64,000 bases of DNA from CAWELS01 sp964468205. GTDB lineage: Bacteria; Acidobacteriota; Terriglobia; Bryobacterales; Bryobacteraceae. This document shows, piece after piece, positions 57,940-64,000 of the stretch; the first letter of the stretch is position 1, and each line of letters opens with the position of its first letter. The position numbers and the translations under genes were made by a program. Under the pieces are notes generated by a model that worked only from the letters and a program-made list of their open reading frames with translations, was not told the DNA's origin and ran no database searches. The stretch is from contig CAYXVG010000019.1 in the NCBI GenBank assembly GCA_964468205.1, positions 49,643 to 113,642 of the forward strand, written 5' to 3'.

Positions 57940-58707
57940 TTAGGCCCTCCAGCGTAGAGATTCCATGGACCTGCCCGTAAGGAACAGCCCGAAGAATGTG
58001 ACTGATATGTAGAAGATGACGTCCTTTGAGTCCAGCACGCCTTTGGCGAAACTTTCAAAGTGCGTCACCACGGAAAGGTACGACATCACCGTGGCCCAAG
58101 TGGCCGTCTCGTACGCCGACACCCAATCAAGCACCCACAGCAGCAGGCACACGGCAAAGGTTGCGGTGCCGGCGATGATCTGATTCCGGGTGAGCGTTGA
58201 GAGGAACGCTCCGATTGCCAGCAGCGCGCCACCTTGCAGGAGTAAACCGAGGTAGCCGACCAGCATCGGTTTCCAGTCAGGCTCCCCGTAGGCGAACAGA
58301 ACCACGAGGTTCAGAGCGGAGATCGCCAGGATGGAGGCGTAGAGCGCTAGCGCCGCCAGCCACTTGCCGAGAACGATCTCGGAATCGCGAACCGGCGATG
58401 TGGCCAGCAGTTCTATGGTGCCGGAGCGCTTCTCCTCGGCGAAGAGGCGCATCGTGATCATTGGAATGAGGAACAGTCCAATGACACTCACATTCATTAG
58501 CACCGGGCGGATAACCCACTCGTTGACGTCCATCGGCATCGGGCGGCCCATCATCTGGGATTGCATGCCGCGGTCCACGAATATCGCCGTTGCCACGTAG
58601 AAGAAGTAGCCGGCGATAACCGCAAAGAACGCCATCAGACCGTAGGCGATCGGCGAGGCGAAGTAGGTGTTGAGTTCCTTCCTGCAAATGGTGATGGCGT
58701 TCCTCAT
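57940..58707 (-). CDS. ABC transporter permease (GldF-like)
   Basis: A 255-aa membrane protein with six predicted helices (first about 18-40, last about 225-245). It begins ITICRKELNTYFASPIAYGL and has ITMRLFAEEKRSGTIELLAT, the ABC-2 signature of GldF-type permeases. With the ATPase at 58704 it forms the membrane core. ATGA overlap with the ATPase gene. Confidence 0.85.
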   Translation of the reverse strand: MRNAITICRKELNTYFASPIAYGLMAFFAVIAGYFFYVATAIFVDRGMQSQMMGRPMPMDVNEWVIRPVLMNVSVIGLFLIPMITMRLFAEEKRSGTIELLATSPVRDSEIVLGKWLAALALYASILAISALNLVVLFAYGEPDWKPMLVGYLGLLLQGGALLAIGAFLSTLTRNQIIAGTATFAVCLLLWVLDWVSAYETATWATVMSYLSVVTHFESFAKGVLDSKDVIFYISVTFFGLFLTGRSMESLRWRA

Positions 58708-59678
58708 TGTACGGCTCCTTCCACTTCGGCCGGCTCACTGGCCGTCAACTGCAAGAAGATCTCCTCGAGGCTCATGGCCGCGGCGTGGAGTTCGTGCAGA
58801 TTGTAGCCGGACTCGACAATCCGGCGGGCGAGATCTCCCCGCACCGCCTGTCCCAAAGTACTCTCCACCTCGTATCGGAGGCGCCCGTCCCGCTTGTCCG
58901 TTAGCTCGACCCGGGTGACTCCTTCCACCCCTTCGAGACACGATGTCACAGCCGCATCATCCAGGCCGCCCTCTCTGGGCGCGATTTCAACGGCGATCAC
59001 CTCGGAGCCGCGGAGACGGTGGGTTAAGTTCTCCACCGAATCTGTCGCCACCAACTTACCCTGGCTGATAATGATCACCTGCTCGCACGTCTGCTCCACT
59101 TCGGGCAGAATGTGCGTGCTGAGGATGATCGTGTGCTCGCCGGCAAGCTCCTTGATCAGCTTCCGTGTCTCATTGATCTGCTTCGGGTCGAGACCCGCCG
59201 TGGGCTCGTCCAGGATGAGCACGTCTGGATTATGAATGATCGCCTGCGCCAGGCCGACGCGCTGCCGGTACCCTTTCGACAGCTTGGAAATGAGTTTCTT
59301 GCGGTGGTCTGCAATCGCCACGCGCTCGCAAACTTCATCCACTCGCCTCTTCAAGGACCCGCCGTTAATCCCTTTCAGGCGGCCAACGAAGTTCAAGTAT
59401 TCGATGACCTCCATCTCGGGATAGAGCGGCGGTGTTTCCGGCAGGTAACCAATGCGCTTCTTCACCTCGAGCGGATGCTCCAGTACATCAAGCCCCGCTA
59501 CCGTCGCGCTCCCTTCCGACGGTGGCATGAAACAGGTCAGGACCCGCATCGTGGTGGTCTTTCCAGCCCCATTGGGGCCGAGGAAGCCAACGATCTGGCC
59601 CTTCTCCACCGAGAAGGAGATGTTATCTACGGCCACGGTGCGAGCGAATCGCTTAGTGAGACCTTCGACTTTAATCAT
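58704..59678 (-). CDS. ABC transporter ATP-binding protein (GldA-like)
   Basis: A 324-aa ATPase: Walker A GPNGAGKTT (about 35-43), Q-loop YLPETPPLY, signature LSKGYRQR, Walker B LILDEPTAGLD and H-switch STHIL. The ~90-residue C-terminal extension is typical of ABC-2 exporters of the GldA/CcmA class. The first gene of the four-gene set (A, F, G, DUF4340). Substrate not known; in Bacteroidetes gliding bacteria the related set is needed for gliding, but that need not apply here. Confidence 0.88.
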   Translation of the reverse strand: MIKVEGLTKRFARTVAVDNISFSVEKGQIVGFLGPNGAGKTTTMRVLTCFMPPSEGSATVAGLDVLEHPLEVKKRIGYLPETPPLYPEMEVIEYLNFVGRLKGINGGSLKRRVDEVCERVAIADHRKKLISKLSKGYRQRVGLAQAIIHNPDVLILDEPTAGLDPKQINETRKLIKELAGEHTIILSTHILPEVEQTCEQVIIISQGKLVATDSVENLTHRLRGSEVIAVEIAPREGGLDDAAVTSCLEGVEGVTRVELTDKRDGRLRYEVESTLGQAVRGDLARRIVESGYNLHELHAAAMSLEEIFLQLTASEPAEVEGAVQ

Positions 59679-59808
59679 GTAAGACTCTCTGAATCGAGAA
59701 ACTTGAATGACGCCACGCGCATAGGCGCGGCGACCGGCCCTCCGACGGACCCTAAGATATGATAAAAAGCTCTGGAAACGAGTGTCAAACGCATGACGGT
59801 TCGCCGTC

Positions 59809-60579
59809 TCAGAGGCCCATTACCTGAAAGCCGGCGTCGAGAAAGATGATATTCCCCGTCACTCCCCGGCCGAGATCGCTCCCTAGGAAGACGGCCGTGT
59901 CGGCCACCTCGCCGGGGTCTGTATTGCGCCGTAGCGGACTCCTCTCCGCTACACCGTCGAGCACCTTCGAGAAGTCTTTTATCCCCCGGGCCGAGGCCGT
60001 CTTTACAGGTCCGGCCGAAATCGCATTGACGCGAATGCCGCTCGGGCCGACGTCGCTGGCCAGGTACCGCACACAAGCTTCCAAAGCCGCCTTTGCCACG
60101 CCCATTACGTTGTAGTTCGGTATCACTCGCGTCGATCCGAGGTAGGTAAGTGTTAGAAGTGCTCCGCCCTCCGTCATCAAAGGTGCAACCGTGCGGGCGA
60201 CGGCAACCAACGAGTAGGCGCTCACCTCGTGAGCGAGCAGGAATCCACTGCGGGACGTCTCGACGAACGGCCGGGACAGGTCCTCGCGATTCGCGAAGGC
60301 GATGCTGTGGACGACGATATCCAGTTTCCCGGCGGACTTCTTGAGCGCCGCCGACAAATCCGCCAACTCGTCCTCCCGGGTCACATCGCAGGCGATGACC
60401 TCTTCTGCGTCCAACTCCTTTGCCAGATCTTCGACGCTCAGCTTCTGCCGCTCGCTTTGATAGGTCAGGATAACCTTGGCGCCCTCCCTGCGGTACGCCT
60501 TGGCGATGGCGAAGGCCAAACTCCACCTGTTGGCGACCCCCAAGACGAGGGCCGTCTTGCCGTCGAGTAAATTGGGCAT
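59809..60579 (-). CDS. fabI: Enoyl-[acyl-carrier-protein] reductase (NADH)
   Basis: A 256-aa short-chain dehydrogenase-type FabI. NAD-binding LVLGVANRWSLAFAIAKA replaces the SDR Gly-rich motif in the FabI way. Catalytic residues are Y146, Y156 and K163, the same numbering as in E. coli FabI. SIAFANRED and the C-terminal FLDAGFQVMG are conserved. It performs the last reduction in each round of fatty-acid elongation. Start set at ATG 60579 (MPNLLDGK); an ATG at 60591 would add four residues. Confidence 0.93.
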   Translation of the reverse strand: MPNLLDGKTALVLGVANRWSLAFAIAKAYRREGAKVILTYQSERQKLSVEDLAKELDAEEVIACDVTREDELADLSAALKKSAGKLDIVVHSIAFANREDLSRPFVETSRSGFLLAHEVSAYSLVAVARTVAPLMTEGGALLTLTYLGSTRVIPNYNVMGVAKAALEACVRYLASDVGPSGIRVNAISAGPVKTASARGIKDFSKVLDGVAERSPLRRNTDPGEVADTAVFLGSDLGRGVTGNIIFLDAGFQVMGL

Positions 60580-60589
60580 GGAAAGCCAC

Positions 60590-60595
60590 ATTGTA
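60590..60595 (-). promoter_or_regulatory. -10 box (TACAAT, minus strand) before fabI
   Basis: TACAAT on the minus strand ends 10 nt before ATG 60579, so the fabI mRNA would have a leader of only 3-4 nt. No Shine-Dalgarno sequence. Confidence 0.4.
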
Positions 60596-60728
60596 ACATC
60601 TGAAGCTACAAGGGACTCTCACCGGTGCCGGCCGGTGCGGAAATCCAGCCGTCACTACCTTGCCACGCGGCGAAGAAACGCGCTACCCTGCAGCCAAGTA
60701 CGCCCGATATCAGGAGGGAGGGGCACCC

Positions 60729-61478
60729 ATGAAATTTCTCACTTGCGCCGCCATGCTCGCGGCTCTTTGTGGATGGCTGACCGCGGCGGAGCGCGACCCC
60801 CAAGCGGAGGCGGTCGCGCGAAGAATGATGGAGGCGATGGGCGGGGAAGATGCCTGGAACAACGCCCGGTACGTTCGCTTTGACTTTATTGTCACGGCTG
60901 GTGGCGAGGAGCGGGTGAACCGCAGCCACCTCTGGGACAAGTACTCGGGCCGGTACCGTCTGGAGCAAGACACTGCCGAGGGCCGCCGGATAGTGCTCTT
61001 CAACGTGAACGACAAAGACGGCCAAGTCTTCCTCGACGGCGAAAAGCTTCCTGAATCCGAAGCCGGCAAGCAAATCGAAGCGGCTTATAGCGCGTTCATT
61101 AACGACATGTACTGGCTCGCAATGCCGTGGAAGTGGTTCGACCCCGGTGTGAATCTCAAACACCTGGGAGTGCGGCAGCACGACGGCAAGCCGTGTGATG
61201 TGATCGAGTTAACCTTCCAAAACGTCGGCTTCACCCCCGGCGACACCTATCACGCCTACGTCAGCCAATCGTCCAATCTGATGGTCTACTGGGAGTACAC
61301 TCTCCAGAGCGGGCGCAAAGGGGCATGGGAGTGGGAATATGGGGACTTCAACGGTGTCACTCTCGCCACGAACCACACCAATGCCGAAGGGAACTCCATC
61401 AATATGGGCGGCGTCAGCGTTACTCAACAGGTCGATGAAGCCCTCTTCACCGACCCCGGGAGGCGGCTCAAACCTTGA
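60729..61478 (+). CDS. Exported protein of unknown function (outer-membrane lipoprotein-carrier-like)
   Basis: A 249-aa protein starting at ATG 60729 with a strong AGGAGGGAGGGG upstream. Signal peptide (residues 1-20). The mature part starts with a helix DPQAEAVARRMMEAMGGEDA, then long beta strands rich in aromatic residues (YVRFDFIVTAGG, YSGRYRLEQ, MVYWEYTLQSG). This is the half-barrel pattern of the LolA/LolB-like superfamily seen in many Acidobacteria and Bacteroidetes proteins. Function not known. Confidence 0.7.
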   Translation: MKFLTCAAMLAALCGWLTAAERDPQAEAVARRMMEAMGGEDAWNNARYVRFDFIVTAGGEERVNRSHLWDKYSGRYRLEQDTAEGRRIVLFNVNDKDGQVFLDGEKLPESEAGKQIEAAYSAFINDMYWLAMPWKWFDPGVNLKHLGVRQHDGKPCDVIELTFQNVGFTPGDTYHAYVSQSSNLMVYWEYTLQSGRKGAWEWEYGDFNGVTLATNHTNAEGNSINMGGVSVTQQVDEALFTDPGRRLKP

Positions 61479-61511
61479 CCGCGGGTCGAATCCGCAGTGG
61501 CTGGCTGCAGC

Positions 61512-61979
61512 CTAGGGTCCATGATTCGGACTGGAAAGCTGCACCTCGATCCCATCGGGATCGTCGAAGTAGACCCGACTCGATCCCGAGGGCTGCCGCG
61601 GGTTAAGGCGCTGGCGCTCCAGCTCCGCGGTCACCCGCCCAACCTCGTAGTCCTTGATCGAGAGACAGTAGTGGTTCAAACCCGGCGGCGAATTCTGGAA
61701 CAGCGCCAGGAAGTTGTTCCCCATCCCCAAAAAACAACTGCTCGAGCTTTCCCTGACCACAGGCAGGCCGAGATGTTTCTGATAGAAGTCGCGCGAGCGT
61801 TTTACATCTGTCACGTTGAGAGCGATGTGGTTCACATCAACTCCCTCGAACGTCGAAGACGCCTGAGCCGCCGCGCTCTGCGAGATACTCGCCACCACCG
61901 CAATCCCGGATATTAGATCGCGGCGCCCAATCTCGCCGCGTTCATACTGCGCAAGCATTCTTGAGACAAATTCGTGCAT
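61512..61979 (-). CDS. Exported VOC-family (glyoxalase-like) protein
   Basis: A 155-aa protein. The N-terminal ~38 residues resemble a Tat-type signal (GRRDLISGIAVVASISQSAA). One VOC domain follows: VNHIALNVTDVKRSRDFYQK, HLGLPVVRE, HYCLSIKDYEVG and FDDPDGIEVQLSSP, with metal-type His (VNHIAL) and Glu (GIEVQL) present. AAGGAG precedes the ATG. Substrate unknown; an exported VOC protein is less common than cytoplasmic ones. Confidence 0.7.
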   Translation of the reverse strand: MHEFVSRMLAQYERGEIGRRDLISGIAVVASISQSAAAQASSTFEGVDVNHIALNVTDVKRSRDFYQKHLGLPVVRESSSSCFLGMGNNFLALFQNSPPGLNHYCLSIKDYEVGRVTAELERQRLNPRQPSGSSRVYFDDPDGIEVQLSSPNHGP

Positions 61980-62055
61980 CTTGGTCTCCTTTCAAAGGGG
62001 CAACCAGCCCACGAGACTCATTTCGCCACATCATGACGGTTGCTGCCGTCAGTTC

Positions 62056-62598
62056 CTATGTTGTTCCAGTCGCCTGCCCGTAAACCCGAGCCAGTTGTTC
62101 GAGGAGCTCCGGATCGGTCACGATCTTGAGAGTCGCGTCGATCAAGAATTGGATGCCGACGCATAGCAGCAGGAACCCCATGATTTTAGACAGTGCGTTG
62201 ATGCCCGCGGCGCCTAGAAACCGGACAATCTGATCAGAGGCTCGAAGAGTGATGTAAGCCACAGTCACAACGGCGAGGATCCCGGCCACAATCGCCGTGT
62301 ATTCGATCCAGTGCTCCGTGCCTGCCGAAAGCCCAATCGTGACGGCGATCGCCCCCGGTCCGCTTAGGCTCGGCATCGCAAGCGGGGTGAACGAGATGTC
62401 CTCCTTCACCCGGGCTTCCCGCTTCGTATCCTCTGCCACCTCGCTTTGCGCGCTCAGCATCGACATCGCGATGCGAATTACCATCACCCCGCCGGCGATT
62501 CGTAGACCCGGCAACGAAATGCCGAAGAAGTTCATTATCCTAAATCCGGCAGTTAGCGTGGTCCCGTAGCAGGCGAAGATGTTGTTAATGTGAGACAT
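62056..62598 (-). pseudogene. marC: MarC-family membrane protein truncated at its N-terminus
   Basis: A 180-aa remnant. The family pattern FFGISLPGLRIAGGVMVIRI is at residues about 24-43, whereas in intact MarC proteins (195-220 aa) it lies near 65-80. About 40 N-terminal residues including the first membrane helix are therefore missing. The later part is intact (PLAMPSLSGPGAIAVTIGLS and a C-terminal helix IMGFLLLCVGIQFLIDA). The break is at the left edge of the IS at about 62585-62600, so insertion is the likely cause. Confidence 0.65.
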
Positions 62599-64000
62599 GT
62601 CTGGGAATGAGGGGCGAATTCCGGTTCACCCTATGGGTGAGTCTGTGGAAGGTGATCTGGAACGAGTTGAGGGGGCCGCCAGTACGGTGGAGACCTTTGG
62701 CGGCAAAGTGCACGTGCGATGGGATCCGGAGGCTTCGGTGACGGGCTTTGGTCCGGTCAGCTACTTCATTGAATTTCTCAAGGTGAACGAGCTGTGGCAG
62801 CGGTGGGTGGAGGATTGCCCGTTGCAATATCGGAGTCCGAATGCGCCGCCCAAGGCCGACATCCTGGGGACGATTCTGCTGGGGGTGTTAGCCGGTCACA
62901 AGCGGTACGCTCACATCACGACGATCCGCAGCGACAGCGTCACACCCGGACTGTTGGGGATGCAGCGGGTTCGAAGTGAAGACGCTGTGCGGCGGGCCTT
63001 CCAGCAGGGAGAGGCGTCGGTCTACGGGCAGTGGCTGCAGCGGCATCTGGAGAGGAGCTACGAAGAGTTGCTGGGTGAGTCGTGGATCTTGGACATGGAT
63101 GCGACAGTGAAGCCGCTGTACGGGAAGCAAGAGAAGGCCGTGCGCGGCTACAATCCGACGAAACCGGGTCGGCCGTCGCAGGTGTATCAGAGCTATTTCA
63201 TTGCCGCCATCCGGATGGTGCTGGACGTGGAGGTACAAGCTGGCAACCAAACGGCGTCAAAGTACGCGCAGCCGGAACTGTGGCAGTGGTTGGAGCGGCG
63301 GCCGCGGGAGCAGTGGCCACGGCTGATTCGCGGTGATCTGGCATGGGGCACCGAGCGGATGATGGAGGAGTGCGAAAAACGGGACCTGCCGTACCTGTTC
63401 AAGCTGAAGCAGACGGCGAAGGTGAAGCGGCAGATCGAGAAGTTGTTTCGGCGCCAGGACTGGATGCCGGCGGGTGGTAGCTGGCAGGGGCTGTCGAGCG
63501 AGTTGCAACTGACGGGGTGGAGCCGGACGCGGCGGGTCGTGGTGTTACGGCGGCGGGTACGTGAATCCTTGGCGTTGGTCGAGACCGATGAAACCACTGC
63601 GCAAGGGATGCTGTTTGCGACGGCGGAGTTGGCCCAGGCGGGTGATCTCTACGAGTACGCGGTATTGGTGACCTCACTGGAGGAGGAGGTGTTGGGGATC
63701 GCACAGCTGTATCGGGACCGAGCCGAGGCCGAGAATGTTATCGATGAACTGAAGAATCAGTGGGGCTGGACGGGGTTCACCACGCACGATCACCAGCGCT
63801 GTCAGATCCTGGCCCGGATCGTCGCCCTGATCTACAACTGGTGGAGCTTGTACACGCGCCTGGCGATTCCCAACCGCCATACGGAGGCGATCACCAGTCG
63901 GCCACTGCTACTGCACGGAATCGCGCGCCAGACCCGGCACGGCAACCAAACCACGTTGACCATCACCTCCAGCCATGCTCAAGCCAAGGCGATTCGCGGT
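62590..64000 (+). mobile_element. IS1380-family insertion sequence, left part
   Basis: The element carries the transposase and interrupts marC. Its left boundary is estimated at 62585-62600 from where marC similarity ends; terminal inverted repeats and target duplication cannot be checked because the right end is missing. Confidence 0.7.
62597..64000 (+). CDS. IS1380-like DDE transposase (partial, runs off the window)
   Basis: The frame is open from 62597 to the last base (468 codons) without a stop. First DDE Asp is in SWILDMDATVKPLYGKQEKA followed by GYNPTKPGRPSQ, a hallmark of IS1380-type transposases; second Asp in RLIRGDLAWG; catalytic Glu in YRDRAEAENVIDELKNQWGW, followed by RCQILARIVALIYNWWSLY. 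ATG 62597 overlaps the marC remnant; ATG 62633 is the more likely start, since the left end of the element has to fit in front of it. The last residues and the right end are outside the window. Confidence 0.85.
   Translation, partial: MSGNEGRIPVHPMGESVEGDLERVEGAASTVETFGGKVHVRWDPEASVTGFGPVSYFIEFLKVNELWQRWVEDCPLQYRSPNAPPKADILGTILLGVLAGHKRYAHITTIRSDSVTPGLLGMQRVRSEDAVRRAFQQGEASVYGQWLQRHLERSYEELLGESWILDMDATVKPLYGKQEKAVRGYNPTKPGRPSQVYQSYFIAAIRMVLDVEVQAGNQTASKYAQPELWQWLERRPREQWPRLIRGDLAWGTERMMEECEKRDLPYLFKLKQTAKVKRQIEKLFRRQDWMPAGGSWQGLSSELQLTGWSRTRRVVVLRRRVRESLALVETDETTAQGMLFATAELAQAGDLYEYAVLVTSLEEEVLGIAQLYRDRAEAENVIDELKNQWGWTGFTTHDHQRCQILARIVALIYNWWSLYTRLAIPNRHTEAITSRPLLLHGIARQTRHGNQTTLTITSSHAQAKAIRG

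Overview
The window looks like a chromosomal segment of an Acidobacteriota bacterium, most likely of the Bryobacterales/Solibacter group. The evidence is the GC-rich coding sequence with strongly GC-rich third positions, the C-terminal module of the 1160-aa protein at 42194-45676 (the TIGR03437 type, very abundant in Solibacter relatives), a companion secreted protein at 40104-42014 of a kind I associate with the same group, sulfatase-fold enzymes, and a 2-oxoacid:ferredoxin oxidoreductase. Most of the window is ordinary chromosome. The only clear mobile element is an IS1380-like element entering at the right edge.

Layout. 1-2035: tail of a D-threonine aldolase-like enzyme, a small sigma-like protein and a sulfatase-fold hydrolase. 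2054-8087 (minus): acyl-CoA dehydrogenase, a FixC-FixX-like ETF:quinone oxidoreductase, etfB and etfA, a route taking electrons from acyl-CoA to the quinone pool. 8373-13855: tRNA-Pro, a secreted beta-propeller, a sugar isomerase-like TIM barrel, a Dabb protein, an alpha/beta hydrolase and a second, FGly-type sulfatase. 13963-16856: korA-korB. 16857-18760: two ~400-bp direct repeats and a decayed korB fragment flank a lone minus-strand gene. 18773-25586: exported methyltransferase, NodU-type carbamoyltransferase, amidohydrolase, plsC-like acyltransferase, folC and a YbaK-type deacylase.

25747-39501 is a ~14-kb block on one strand: ECF sigma factor, anti-sigma factor, an exported protein, then a full type II secretion system (E, F, G, H, I, J, K, L, M, a C-like subunit, a 'TPFG' repeat protein and the secretin D), many genes overlapping by 4 nt. 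Two large secreted proteins with their own promoter and terminators follow and are candidate cargo. 45844-47902 (minus) holds two related small proteins of unknown function and an exported protein, then tRNA-Gln.

48123-53744 holds a CHAD domain split into two translationally coupled genes, divergent from two tandem thymidylate-kinase-like genes, followed by hpt, an exported M15-like protein, rsfS, an exported BamE-like protein and pncA. 53741-60579 (minus) continues with pncB, a Gld-type ABC transporter set (ATPase, permease, GldG-like, DUF4340) and fabI. 60729-64000 has an exported protein, an exported VOC protein, and a marC gene truncated by the IS.

The least explained items are the split CHAD / paired kinase locus, the repeat-flanked pseudo-korB locus, the TPFG proteins of the T2SS operon, and a recurring gene-start architecture in which a -10 box lies 6-14 nt before the start codon, implying leaderless or nearly leaderless mRNAs.
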